NCBI RefSeq assembly: GCF_052857255.1
Contig: NC_135505.1
Coordinates: forward strand, 41,501,864 to 41,565,863
Direction: 5' to 3'
DNA from: Amblyomma americanum
Taxonomy: Eukaryota; Arthropoda; Arachnida; Ixodida; Ixodidae
Length of the DNA: 64,000 nucleotides
The translations under genes and the position numbers were made by a program. Position 1 is the stretch's first letter; every line of letters begins with the position of its first letter. Under the pieces are notes generated by a model. The model ran no database searches, had not been told where the DNA came from, and saw nothing but the letters and a program-made list of their open reading frames with translations. Positions 44,775-56,690 of this stretch are shown here, piece after piece.

Positions 44775-45200
44775 AAGGTGAGATTCATATTAATAAGAAA
44801 AAGCCATTTATATCTCTGATGCCTACAGGCAATAACATTTACTTAATGGTGCAGGATGGCTTTGCATAAAGCATATAAATTCGCCCGACATTTTCTCTGT
44901 TTCAATCATAGTTAGCAAGAGTGAACTGTGGGGACTAGAGCTTCTGTGCAGAAAGGGAGTATTCTGTTCTAATTTTGATCTCCGTCAGATATTTTTAGGT
45001 ATGATGCTTGTCTTGCAGTTATTATGTACGTTAGGGCTTGTGTGCAATAAATTAATGTAATAATTTGTATTTTGCCTCTTTATTCTTAAACAGTCTACGA
45101 TACAATGTTCACAAAATGATTCCTAAGTGCTAAAACATTGTTGTTCAAATGTCATACAGTATAGGTAGCACACACATTTACAGATGTTGATAAGTTTATG
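44775..45200. other. non-coding AT-rich flank
   Basis: Nothing recognised between the gypsy element and the 139-bp tandem repeat. Confidence 0.5.
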
Positions 45201-45209
45201 GGTGGCAAT

Positions 45210-45475
45210 AATAGTTTCTTTGTACTTGAGTAGTTTCGATAACGGTGGCCAATTGTCTGAAGACAGTTCATAGGGTGTTGGTAGACATCGTCGGTAAGTG
45301 GTCGATAGGAATTATGTAGAAACTGTCGATAAGGAGATAGGAAGTATAAAGACTTTCTATGTACTTGAGTCTTTTGGATAACGGTGGCGAATTGTCAGAA
45401 GACAGTTTATAGGTTGTTACTACAAAGTATAAACACATTTAAAAGGCTGTCTATTCAATGTCGATAGGTTGTATT
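45210..45475. repeat. tandem repeat, period 139 bp
   Basis: TGTACTTGAGTAGTTTCGAT followed by AACGGTGGC, AATTGTC and GAAGACAGT (from 45221) recurs as TGTACTTGAGTCTTTTGGAT and so on from 45360. Two units are clear. The phrase GTCGATAGG recurs further on. Confidence 0.75.
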
Positions 45476-46254
45476 AACATTTGTGTAAAAACTTTTTAAA
45501 AATGTTTCTAACATTTTTTTAAGATTTTGGGACATCGCAGGAGAGCGTGATCATCTGAAGCGGTGATGTTGGAAACGATATGTGCACCATTTCTATCGAA
45601 GAGACCGAAAACCACCTCACATTGCAATCGCGTACTCCTCGTTCGAATGCTATGTTTTCACAACGGTCGATGATTTGCGAAAATAACAGAAGGCCGCCCC
45701 CTCTGAAAGTTACGCTACCTTCACGTGTTCAGAACAACGGCGCGATTCTTATTCCGAATTCTGTATCGGTCAGGCTACAGTACAGGCTGCTAACAACTCT
45801 CTGTAGCTATATTCGGGATAATCACATTTTTCTAATAGTTAAGGTTATCTACTTAAAATTTTTAGTTTCAGTCAGTTGTTCAAAACTGGACACTTAAGTG
45901 TTTTTTTCGTTGCTGACAGAGAAAAAAATTGGCAGTGGTTTAGCTATGGTTAAACATTGAGTGACGCGATAGCTACAGCTGGCAGAGTGGAACTTCGTTA
46001 CGTGACCAACCACGTGACGCAACACGTGAGCAGCCACGGCGCCGCGACGGCGGCAGCTGCTCCGCACCACGCAAAAGCATGCGGCACAGCTATAGGGTGG
46101 CGGCGCCGCCAGGCAGAAGGCTCGAAATGCGACCGTAATGTAGCTACTGCTACAAAAAATAATTGCGCTATCAACCTTTCCAGCGCATTTTCACAGTGGT
46201 TGTCACTTTTAAATGTAAAAAACCTCCTTCCGAGCCCCCTACACTCAGTGGACT
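45476..46254. other. non-coding stretch with CACGTG cluster
   Basis: Short open frames on + (45580-45897 and 45957-46259) show no domain. At 45999-46029, ACGTGA occurs three times within about 30 bases, two of them inside CACGTG palindromes. No transcript start can be proven. Confidence 0.4.
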
Positions 46255-49200
46255 GTTAATGCAATCAAGAGCGTGGTGCAAGACACTATGTGTACTCTAA
46301 CATGCTCCTCGAAACTTAATGATTTTGATGTAGAACTAGAACGACTACGAGCAATCCGAGGACGTGCTGAACGAAGGTACCGACGTACGAAAACAATGGA
46401 CGATCTACGGACCGCCAGGCGCACGCAAAAGAAGATACAGCGCCGGTTAGACAAGCTCGAATCGCAACGTTGGGCTGCCTTCTGTGAGTCGCTAGATCCA
46501 CGCAAGCCTTTATCGCAACTATGGAGAACGGTGCGCGGGCTGCGGACACTTCGCGTACAGCGATTCCCATTCAAGGCGCTTGCCCTCTCTCAAAAGAGAT
46601 CGGAGATTGACGTGGCAGAGGATTTCTGCGCCAGATTATCCGGCCAACTCACAGCTACCAACATTCCATCGCCTTCGAGCAGCTACCCGCCACCACGTGA
46701 TTTCCGGTTGGATCTACCATTCTCGATCCACGAACATAAGACAGCATTAGCTTTGTGTAGCCGCACATCAGCGCCAGGACCTGACGGAATTTCCTACCGA
46801 GCTCTGTGTCACCTGGGGGAGCGAGCGAGAGCAGTTCTTCTTGAGGTGTACAATGAATCTTGGAGAAATGGCACGCTACCAACAACCTGGAAGACAAGTC
46901 GCCTTGTTCCACTGCTGAAGCCTGGCAAGTCGCCGTTGGAGCTCTCATCATATCGCCCGATAGCTTTGGCGGGCTGTGTGGGCAAAGTTGGAGAGGATGG
47001 TCCTAGGACGCCTGGAGTGGTACTTGGAGTACCACAACACCTACCCAGATGCCATGGCGGGCTTCCTACGCGGTCGATCATCGATCGATAACGTCGTCGA
47101 CCTGGTGACCTACATTCCACATGAGAAATGCCGTAAGCGTCTCTGCGCATCCTTATTCCTCGACGTCAAAGGGGCGTATGACAACGTTACGCATGAAGCC
47201 ATACTCTCTGCTCTCGCAGAGGTAGGAGTGGGTGGTCGGATGTTTCAATGGATACGGAGCTATCTATCCATGCGATCCTTCTTTGTAAGCACCGAGGAAT
47301 GCCATACTTCTCTTCACTATAGCTACCGCGGCGTTCCCCAGGGCGGTGTACTTAGCCCCGTGCTATTTAATCTAACACTAATTGCTCTCCTTGAGCACGT
47401 GCCAACCACAGTCAGGCTATCAATGTAAGCGGATGACATCTGCATATGGACATCTGCAGTAACACGCCTACAGTTGCGAGCGAGAATTCAGAGATCCGCC
47501 ACACAAACTGTTGTCTACCTCCGTAATCGAGGCCTGGAAATTTCCTCCGAGAAATGCGCACTAGTGCCATTAACGCGCAAACCCATGGCAAACTACAGTG
47601 TAATGATAACTGGCCAAATAATACGACGGGTCAGATCGTACAAGTTTCTAGGTGTCATAATCGACAGGGACTTGTCATGGAGCCCACACATATCATACGT
47701 GAAAAAACGGTTGACAGGCATCTGCCACCTGTTCAAGTTTTTCGCTGGCAAGAAATGGGTAATGTCGCCTAGTGCCATGTTACATCTGTACAGTGTGCTT
47801 TTTTAAGGATTTCTGCGATACAGCTTGCCAGCAATAAACAACACAGGCAAAACGAATCTACGCACAATACAAAGTCTTCAGGGTCAAGTGCTCCGGATCT
47901 GTTTAGGCCTACCTCAGAGTGCTTCAACAGTGGCTACGATAGCAATCGCTAGAGACCACCTTGTCAAGACCCACATTGAAATTTAAGTACTCAGGACCCA
48001 TATGAGGCATCTAGACAGGAATCCTCGTCACCATTTAGCCTCTCTACCAGCGGACAGGCCACACACATCTTTCAGCCAAACGATAACTGCATATGATGAA
48101 TAATTGCCAGCTTGTATCACTCCGGCTGCGAGACCTTCGATGCCTCCTTGGTGCCTCGCTCAGCCAATAATGAACCTCGCAATACATGGTATCTCGAAAA
48201 AAGCTGATCTGTCATCACCAGCCCTTAGACAGCTCACGCTACTACATTTGTACGAGAACTACCGTGACTCAACGCATATTTACACTGATGGATCTGTCCT
48301 TCCAAGCAGCTCCGCGGCGGCAATCGTTATTCAAGCGAAAACTACAACAATCAAATTTAAGACGACCCACGCGACAACATCGACGGCAGCAGAGCTCGCA
48401 GCGCTCTTAACTGCCCTTCATCACATTGGTGATGAACCGCCACACAAATGGACAATATGCTGCGATTCGAAGGCGGCACTGCAGTCTCTACTGTCACCAC
48501 TACGACGCGGAGCGCACGAACAACTAATCTTCCATATTACAGAGACGTTACACCATATAAGTGATGCCGGCCAAGAATTAAAGTTCCAGTGGCTTCCAAG
48601 TCACTGCGGGATTATCGGCAATGAACGGGCGGATCACGCTGCCCGCTCAGCCCATACTGAGGAGCGCCACGTCCCAATTCCTCTTTCTAGAACTGACGCG
48701 GCACGGAAGCTCCGCCTACTTGCTCGGCAGTGCACCGAGTCGCAATGGAATGAGCCACATTTAAGAAATACGCGACTGTACTCACTTGATCCAACATTAA
48801 GTCTTCGAGCGCCATCACAGCTTCGCCGTAGAGACGCCACGCTTTTATATCGACATTGGTTGGGTGTTGCCATTACTAAAGCCTATGCCTGTGACCTCCA
48901 ACCTGTGACCACTGCGGCCATGAAGAATCAATTGGCCATATATTGTGCTCCTGCCCCCAGTACAGTCCACAGAGGGCACGCCTTAGCCACGAACTTGACC
49001 AACTGGACGACCAACCGCTATACGAAAAAAGAATTCTACAACATCGAAAGGACCTACCGTCGCAGAAGAAGGCCGTGCAAGCACTTTTGTGCTTCTTACA
49101 ATCTACCGGCCTGTGTGAAAGACTAACTGGAACGCCTTGTTTGTGTGTGTCTCCATGTGTGCACGTTCATTTTTTTTGCGTTTTCCTCTCTGTCACCTTT

Positions 49201-49305
49201 CTAACCCCTATCCCCCATCCCCAGTGTAGGGTAGCAAACCGGAGACTCACATCTGGTTAACCACCCTGCGCTTCCTTTTCATTCTCTCTCTCTCTCTCTC
49301 TAATG
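46255..49305 (+). mobile_element. 5'-truncated LINE with RNase H and CT-rich tail
   Basis: The coding order is RT followed by RNase H, ending in a 3' untranslated region (GTGTAGGGTAGCAAACCGGA, GGTTAACCACCCTGCGC) and a (CT)n tail at about 49283-49303. The endonuclease and ORF1 are absent, so the copy is truncated at its 5' end as is usual for incomplete target-primed reverse transcription. RNase H downstream of RT fits the I/R1/LOA-type LINEs. It is a different family from the 4.4-9.6 kb element. Target duplications were not identified. Confidence 0.88.
46273..49126 (+). pseudogene. LINE ORF2 remnant: RT and RNase H
   Basis: The first segment (46273 to about 46990) holds a basic N-terminal region, then SAPGPDGISYRALCHLGERA and LPTTWKTSRLVPLLKPGKSP, LSSYRPIALAGCVGK. 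A frameshift near 46985 leads to LERMVLGRLEWYLE, AGFLRGRSSIDNVVDL, LFLDVKGAYDNVTHEAILSAL and YRGVPQGGVLSPVLFNL. The catalytic box reads stop-ADD at 47426-47437, the tyrosine of YADD being a TAA stop. Another stop at about 47804 interrupts the thumb region, and further stops follow near 47984 and 48101. RNase H is open from 48104: HIYTDGSV (aspartate at 48287), TAAELAAL, CDSKAAL and the closing GIIGNERADHAAR, with all four expected acidic positions present. A terminal cysteine/histidine stretch is partly decayed. Confidence 0.85.
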
Positions 49306-52300
49306 CAAAAAACATGCTTACCTACTCAATATATAAGTTGATTGCATGTGTGTGTCTGAATTGTCCACGCATTAAAAATTCACATTTTAGCACACTGCTG
49401 TCAAACATAAACGCAAATATACATGAGAAATTATGACTTTCCCTTCTATGTTGAACCCGTAAAATCAGTTGTAATAAAGCAGTTCTGCATTGTACAGACA
49501 GTGACAAAGCAACAATAGTGACTTATTTTTGTTGTGTTTTTCAGCCCGTTATAAAAGCTAAAACAGAAATAGCACTGTGTGGCAGCAAAGGGGCTCAGAC
49601 GCGCGTCGCTTGGCTACAGTGGAAGGCTTTGTACTGCACAGTAACAGCGGGCCATCAGGTAGCCCTTTAGCATTCCTTCATGAGCTCACATTGCCGTTGC
49701 ACAAGCCATACTACAATGTTGAAAACAAGAATGGGAAGATCTGCTGAAGGCCATGTCAATGTTGCCATGTACAAAATAAGCTGGCATATACTCTGTGCAA
49801 CTTCAAAGCATTCTCAAATGTAGCTGTGAAAGCAAAACAAAGTGGGTGCTTTTGTATTGCATAAAAGTCTACAGATTTCTTTCTCATTACTATAAACATA
49901 ATGAGGAGTGGGAGCCAGTAAACTGGATTACAGGTAGACAAAATGCAAAAACCAATTTGAAGGGGTTGCATGGCAATGCTTCTGGCTTAGCCTGGGAAAG
50001 AGTACTTTGTATATCTAGAGAAACAGGATACAATGACCATGTATTCTGATTGTCTCGAGTAAACATGAACATCTCAAGCAGAATTTGTAAAGTTGCATTT
50101 CCAGTATGAGAGGTATGATGTCGCGCAATAAAATGAAATAAAAATTGAGCCATTCAATTATTTGACAGGCATATGTGCGTATGTTCTCTGATGCAACTTT
50201 AAAGCACCGTTCAATAGTTATTTTCACTCGTTAGTAAAATGTAGACTGACTGAGTGTAAAGCTGACTAGTTCCCAATCTAGCCAGCAAAAGAGAGCATTG
50301 CTAACTGTTAACTGATGTTTATACCTCTCAACACGTGTTGAATTTTAGAGTGTGCTATTAGTTGCTGACTATCAACATATTTAGCAAAATATACCTACTT
50401 CACTTCCAGTCTGGTTTTCAATGGAAAAAAATTAACCGAGGCATGGATAGGCATAAGAATGTTGGAAAAGACCAATTTGAAGTTAGGCCGAAGAGTGTCG
50501 AAAAATAACCAGAAAAGCAGTGATGCTTTTGTCTTAACTTCTGTCTCTTTGCTGCATCTTGAATTTGATGGCCTTTGTGCTTGAGATGAACCAACGGCCT
50601 TGTTAACACTATCCTGAATATATAAAAGTCGCATGCGTAAACATGCATTCGTAGCATTCTCGCTGAGCCATGTTAAGATAAGCCACGTTATGAAGGCGGT
50701 GTTTTGCTTAGCGGAAGAGACGATAAGAGCGAAGCACCAAGGAATATCTGACACAGATGGGCACAATATTGCATGTATAGTTTTTCAGTGCACGAGTTCA
50801 GCTGGCTAGACCTAGCTTGTGTACAGAGCTCAAGTTAGCGTACATGCAACTGTATACCGTCCGACAAAACTGTTGTGTAAATCTGCTCCAATATTACTTA
50901 AAATAGATTGTAACGAAAGTTCTTACGCATAGGAGAGCATTGTATTGGTTTGCTGAGCTGAGCAAGCGACTATGCACTTCATTAGAACAAATTATTTTAA
51001 CGTTTATTATATCTAAACAGTACTAAATAACAATAATTGAGAGGTGAGCTTTGACATGATTTGCCATGTAAAATTTTGATGAGTTTGTAATTTACGAATA
51101 AGAAGTAACCAACCATTAGCATCCAAGCACAGCTGTATAGCTATAAAGGAAAGCTTTGTAGCTCTTTGTGGCCTTATGGCTGCATTGGTGTGGATGTTAT
51201 TGAGTAATCACTCCTTTTGTTGGAAATATTTTCTCCGTTTAGGGAATTGCTTTAATCAGTGGGTGAACATCTTCATTTACTGCGTGGATTTCAGCAGAGA
51301 CTAGCTCGATGACCAAGAGGTGTGGTGAGGCCTTGTGAGGGGGGATGCCATTGCAGCCTTTAGTGGAAAAAACAAAAATCAATTTTGAAATGCAGTTACA
51401 TGAACTAACTGACGCACAACAGTACCCGTGCGGCTATTGCAGAAGGAACCATGAGTGCTCCTTCAAAACAACAAAATGCCGCAGTTTCTGAACAAGATCA
51501 AGAACTTTGAAAATTCACTTGTGCTGTGACACTGGAGCTTCAAAAATCGTCTGAGAAAATAAATAAAGGGCTCAGGTCTGAACTCATTTCATTTAAGTTA
51601 GTTTGGTGCCATGTGGCATTAGAACGCCCAAAGTGATGCCACACAGGGGGTCTGAACGCAAGTAACTTAGAAGACGGCAATGCTAAGTATATGTTATGGC
51701 GACGATATCCTAGGTTGCGGGTGGACGTATAAAGATTATGAGGGGAGACCATGCTACACTGCGAGCCATGTGAATGGCTAAGTGTTTGAACGAGTATAAG
51801 TGAATATACCTTTCTCACTAAGGATCTATAAGTAGGCAAATTGAAGTTTTGCTGAAAATAAAACATTTTAGTGCATTCTTAGTGATATTAGCAAACAGGT
51901 CATTCTAGAGCATGCAACATGTTCTTGAGGAGAACTGAAACACGAGTATTTATTGCAAGATGTCTGACCACATATAGCCATCAGTGAAGGCATGTAACAA
52001 AACACTGACCAAAAAGTCATAATGTAGGTAATAAAAACTGAGGCCCAAGATCAATGATTTGGGGGACATCCAAGTTCGCAGGAAAAGGCAGGATGCATAA
52101 GAATTTTCAACGGATATCTGCCGACGGCTGGCTGTTTAAGCTTGGATCCAGTTTAGATATATTGGATACATGATAAAGCATGACAGAAAAGCCACATATA
52201 AACAAGCGAATCACATGCCTTTTCAAAGCCAAGAAAAAATGCATCGAGGGGGATATTACAGTCAAGGTGCGTGTCGTGAAGAACAAGAGTAAGCTGGCTA

Positions 52301-53335
52301 TTGAAGGAATGTTTTCTAAAAGCTTGTCAATTTTGATCAAAAAACTTAATGGGCCAAAACAATCTAGCAGGGCAAGAGTACAAAATGTGTTTGGTGATTT
52401 GCAGCACATGCCAATGGCATAAATAGGGCCATAGGTGCTGGGGAATGATGGGTAAGAAATATACAGGGGCCAAACTGCGATGACACAGGAAGTTATCTGA
52501 AGAGTATGCAATGAATATGCGTACACCTTGCTGGCTGTCATCTTGATGCTTGCCGCAAATTTCACAAAACTTGATATGCGTGTACTGTCGGGTGATCCAG
52601 TGGTAAGTTAGCATGTTGAAACTGCTCGAAGAGACGGGGACAATAGAGCAAGAATTGCTGCTATGTGCATTAGTCTTGGTTTCCCTCGTCTTTGTTCTCT
52701 AAAATACCAATCATCTTCATAATTTGCGAGATAAATGTGCTTCTTGTCACATAGTGAAAATAACACAGATTAATTGTTGTGTCATCATCAAAACTGAAAA
52801 ATTAACAATATTTGCATGTATACTGTTATTCCACATTAGTACCGGCCTCGTTAATGTGGACTGAAACTACTGACAGTGTTTCTTTCCAAAAAACTTTCTT
52901 CAGTGCAGCTATGCTTTGCTAACATGGGAACTTGCTGATCAGATTGGACATATTGAAAATGCGTACGACCTATTATCGCATGTGTTCTTGTCTCATCAGA
53001 GGTGAGACCTAAAACTTTGCATTTGAGCTGATAAATCAATGGCTGCCGAATCATATACCTTTCTTGCACACTGGAATTGCGATCACAATGCTTGCCCCAC
53101 TCTCTGCGCAGAATTTTATGATAAATTTGAACTGCCAGGCACACCAACTTCTGACCAGCTCACGCACTTTCTGGTTGCCAAAGCACTTCCTTCTAGTGTA
53201 AAAATCACTGTCGGGGCTTGGCGACTGACATGGTGGCTTAGATTGGTCATTGCACAAAATGAATTGCCAGCCAAAACACAGGATTTTAAGACAAAAATTT
53301 CAGTAGTCTGTAGTTTTGTCATATTTTGGGCATGA
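49306..53335. other. AT-rich non-coding stretch, nothing recognised
   Basis: No domain, tRNA or bounded repeat was found. Minus-strand frames of 108 codons at 51540-51866 and 152 codons at 52107-52565 are open but resemble nothing I know; an ancient repeat is possible. Confidence 0.4.
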
Positions 53336-53337
53336 CT

Positions 53338-53490
53338 TGCGTAGTCGGTCTTTTCTTTTGTAGTCTATCTTCTGTGGTCTGTCTTGTCTTTTGTAGCTTA
53401 TCTTCTTCAGCCTGTCCAGTCTTGTCTTGACTTCTGTCGTGTGTTTTCTTCGGTAGTTTTTCTTGTCTTCTGTAGTTTGTCTGGTGTAGT
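53338..53490. repeat. degenerate TC/TG-rich minisatellite
   Basis: Loose repeats of TGTAGTCTATCTTCTGTGGT-type units (CTTGTCTTCTGTAGTTTGTC and variants) with no fixed period. Confidence 0.7.
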
Positions 53491-53528
53491 GCTCGTACGC
53501 TGTGTCGCAGTCGTTACTGTGCCACCTC

Positions 53529-53676
53529 TAAATTAACACAGGCTTTGTGTACTGTGGAGTAGGCAATGCACAAAAACGCACAGCTTGTTAATAATTGCCT
53601 AATAAATTAACCCAAGCTTTGTGCATTCCAGAGTAAGTCATGCACAAATCCACTGAGAATTGAAATGAAAATGATT
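53529..53676. repeat. tandem duplication, period 74 bp
   Basis: TAAATTAACACAGGCTTTGTG…GAGTAGGCAATGCACAAA (from 53529) recurs as TAAATTAACCCAAGCTTTGTG…GAGTAAGTCATGCACAAA (from 53603). Confidence 0.7.
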
Positions 53677-53884
53677 AATTTTTATTTCCTGTTTTGTGCT
53701 TTTTTTTCAGCTTGCTGATGCACGCTGTCCAGCATTGTCCTGGCCACAGGATCCTAGGTAGTCGCCCATGAGCCAAGAAAAGTGGTGCTTGTCTGGGCTG
53801 AAAAAGAAAAAAAATAGAGATCACCGCAGCTGCCCGCACAAAAAGAATGTGAAAGCGTTGACGCCTCCTCGACACTGGTCGTCT

Positions 53885-54615
53885 TTCAAATTTGGCGCCA
53901 AGCTCTTCTCTCCTTCACTTGAATGATTATCGAGTAACTCTTATTTTACCCTCATTTCAACCCAGCAATCATTATACGAGTTTTCAAATTTTCCGCCATG
54001 CATCGTTACGGCCCACTCACTAAATACCCGCCCAGTGTATTTACGCATCCATTACTGTTTGCTTCTCAATAATTATCTAATTGTCTCTAATTTATCATTC
54101 TTTTTTCTATAACCTGGTTAGGTATCGGTCAATTATCACTGGTCAAGTGATTTCCCATTTCGAGTTTTCAAACTTGGCGCCACGCTTTGGCTCCGTCCAA
54201 AGTTAATAATTAATAATTGTTTTTTTGGGGAAAGGAAATGGCGCAGCATCTGTCTCATATATCGTTGGACACCTGAACCGCGCCGTAAGGGAAGGGATAA
54301 AGGAGGGAGTGAAAGAAGAAAGGGAGAAGAGGTGCCGTAGTGGAGGGCTCCGGAATAATTTCGACCACCTGGGGATCTTTAATGTGTACTGACATCGCTC
54401 AGCACACGCGCACCTTAGCGTTTTTCCTCCATAAAAACGCAGCCGCCGCGGTCGGGTTCGAACCCGGGAACTCCGGATCAGTATTCGAGCGCCCTAACCA
54501 CTGAGCCACTGCGGCGGGGCCCGTCCACAGTTCCCGTGTTTGAAATTTGGCACTACGCTGTCGCTCTGCCTAATTCCGGCGTTTTCAAATTTCGCGGTAC
54601 TTTTGCTCTGGCCCG
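53885..54615. repeat. dispersed TTTGGCGCCA-type repeat units
   Basis: TTTCAAATTTGGCGCCAAGC (near 53884), TTTTCAAACTTGGCGCCACG (near 54165), TTGAAATTTGGCACTACGCT (near 54539) and TTTTCAAATTTCGCGGTAC (near 54581) are variants of one phrase followed by pyrimidine-rich sequence. A SINE has inserted among them. Confidence 0.55.
54205..54520 (-). mobile_element. full-length tRNA-derived SINE with target duplication
   Basis: Read on the minus strand, the SINE starts with a tRNA-like head carrying A box TGGCTCAGTGG and B box GGTTCGAACCC, continues through a conserved body with TTCCGGAGCCCTCCACTACG, and ends in an A-rich/AATT tail. CCGTCCAAAGTT (54193-54204) and CCGTCCACAGTT (54521-54532) flank it as a 12-bp duplication with one mismatch. 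The sequence type resembles the Ruka SINE described from ixodid ticks; the family name is from memory. Truncated relatives lie at 9826-10030 and 28160-28371. Confidence 0.85.
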
Positions 54616-55140
54616 GCCACTTTTTAGACATCTCAGGGCTCTAATTAATTATCCGACATAAAAAAAATGTTTTTCGCGCAGCATTTCCCCATCGTTTCCT
54701 TCACATTACAACCACTCGTTTGACGCTATCTCTTCTGAGTTGCTCAAAACGGCTTCGGACACGATCCCGGGCAACATAGCCTAGTAAATTTCTCGCTTTA
54801 TTTAACACGTAATACTGGACAAGGCTCACAACAGGGCGAGTTGGTACTGACTCACCTTAACACCAGCCAGAAGACACAACACAGAAGACATGAGCTCAAG
54901 AAGAGGCTGCACTAACAACTGAAATTTTATTGAAGGAAAACCGCAAACGAAGACCCGCAAACAGATGCGTGCGCGCAATACCCGAAGCAGTGAAAGAGCG
55001 AAATGCAATCTAAAGCCACAGGAATACTATCGAGTCATCTAGAAAGGCAAATTTCTTACTGTGAACGTTTACCGACGGCTTAGCCACAAGTATCCTTAGC
55101 TTTACCGATGTAGTAAGCTTCAATTACCTGCCGACAGATT

Positions 55141-55464
55141 TCACCCTGCCATAAAACACTGATGTGCCACGGAAATTAGTAGTGTAAAGAGACAGGTCAT
55201 GCTCATATTTTCATTCACAAGATGGAACGTGCAGTGCCAGATTAGATTTGCCTTCCCCGCTATAGAGTGAAAGTGCTCAGTCAGGCGCAAATTCAGACAT
55301 CTGCCTGTCTGCCCATAATAGTTGCAGCCATAAGGCAGTGGAACGCAATGAACTCCATTACTTTTGCAAGTGGTGAACCTTTTTTTATTTGACATTGTGC
55401 ATTGTGGACGATTAGCCATAGATTTATCACGCCTTTCTTTAATGGCGGCGCAAAGGCCTCCCAT
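55141..55464 (-). pseudogene. PLE B1 GIY-YIG endonuclease domain
   Basis: A 107-codon open segment with FTTCKSNGVHCVPLPYGCNY, then YGQTGRCLNLRLTEHFHSI. This is the Penelope-type GIY-YIG core (YGQTG…RLTEH). It is separated from the RT upstream by a stop (55465) and a frame change, so it is a fragment. Confidence 0.7.
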
Positions 55465-55662
55465 CTAGCACTCAGCTGTTAAGACAACAGCAACATTATA
55501 CTTTGGCGCGACTTTCTTGAGACTGCGTGAAATACTGTGGAGGTAAGGTATATCAGCATCATCCGAGTATGTGTTCATTTCCCTACAGCGAGTGAAAACA
55601 TGCTCTGACAGGTTGGTGAAATAGGCAAGTGGGAACCAAGCAGCCATTAGCTTAGAAACCTG

Positions 55663-56121
55663 CTACGTAAATGCGTCATCAGCACAGTGGTGGCATGACT
55701 TATGTAAAGCTGACATCATGCACGCAATTGCACACCCATCAAGTGTTTCCATCTTTGCTGACCTTAGCCAGTGCAAGGCACTCCTCTTCACTATCCTTCC
55801 CCAGCCACGAGTGGTCCGACTTCTAGCTAAAAAGAGGCTCCCCCGATCTTGAGCTGTAGCCCCAACAAGCATGGTCGTCCACAAAGCGCAGGTCTGAATC
55901 AAGAAACTGCTAACGGTTCTGTTTATACAATTCTCACGTAACAGACAGGCCTTGACTGCACGCCTTAAAGACACTAAAACATCTTGTGCCAAATTATTTG
56001 AGCCCTCCATGTCGTGGAAAATTACGTAGTCATGAACATAACGAAATGCTACTATGCCGAGGTCTTTGGAGCCCTTTGCACAACCGCTCAAACTAGGATT
56101 GATGCAACTACTGGTAATCAT
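55663..56121 (-). pseudogene. PLE B1 reverse transcriptase fragment
   Basis: The motif C region reads AFRYVHDYVIFHDMEGS (near 56005-56055). Histidine replaces the first catalytic aspartate of YxDD. Downstream lies a thumb-like segment without strong landmarks, including a repeated-cysteine region near 55700. Palm motifs A and B are missing because the copy joins B2 near 56121. Confidence 0.65.
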
Positions 56122-56690
56122 CCCCTATGCACAGTGGAAGATAAAAAAAGGTTCAACACTTGCAAAAGTAACAGGGTTTTTTGCATTCCACTACCTTGAA
56201 GCTGAAACTACTACGGGCAGACAGGCAGATGTCGGAATGTGCGCCTGACTAAGAGCACTTTCATTGTATAGGGAGAAAGGTGACTTCTTGCCTGGCACTG
56301 CACGCTCAATCTCGTGAATGCAATCGGAGAACGACCGGTCTCTTTGCATTACTGATTTCCGCGGCAAATCAGTGGTTTATGGAAGTGATAAATCTGTCCG
56401 AATATAGTTGAGGCTTACTACATCGGCAAGGCTAAGGACATGTGCGTGGCCAAGCCTTCGGTGAACCTTCATTTTAAGGAATTTGTTTTTTTAGATGGTT
56501 TACTTGTACGCCATTGCCTTTCGAATGTTTTCCGCCCACTCACTGCTTTGGGGTTTTTGCGCGCGTGCATCTCTTTGCAGGTCTTCTTTTGCCGCTTTCC
56601 TTCAATAAAATTTCAGTAGTTAGATCAGCCTCAACTTGTGCTTATCTCTTTTCTGTGTTGTGTCTTCCGGCTGGTTTTAAGATGTAATAC
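56122..56690 (+). mobile_element. Penelope-like element, copy B2 (plus), endonuclease and 3' end only
   Basis: The plus strand repeats B1's endonuclease region: KKRFNTCKSN (near 56145), then the remains of the YYGQTGRC and RLT motif (near 56205-56250), broken by indels. It ends in the shared 3' end: CAATAAAATTTCAGT near 56604 and TTCTGTGTTGTGTCTTCCGG near 56651, matching B1 reversed. It starts directly where B1 ends, giving a head-to-head pair. Confidence 0.7.

Larger units (their letters stand above)
54833..56121 (-). mobile_element. Penelope-like element, copy B1 (minus)
   Basis: The minus strand carries RT motifs (56121-55663), then a GIY-YIG-type endonuclease (55464-55141), then a 3' end near 54833. 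The 3' end (CTTAACACCAGCCAGAAGAC at 54855 onward) is matched in inverted orientation by the end of copy B2 near 56650-56681. The coding differs clearly from pair A, so this is another PLE family. Confidence 0.75.

Noticed and set aside
45957..46259. 100-codon plus-strand frame next to the LINE
   Set aside because: Alanine/histidine-rich with no homology I recognise, and it stops where the LINE begins; not part of ORF2.
52107..52565. 152-codon minus-strand frame
   Set aside because: No recognised motif, AT-rich; it could be an ancient repeat, but nothing supports a gene.
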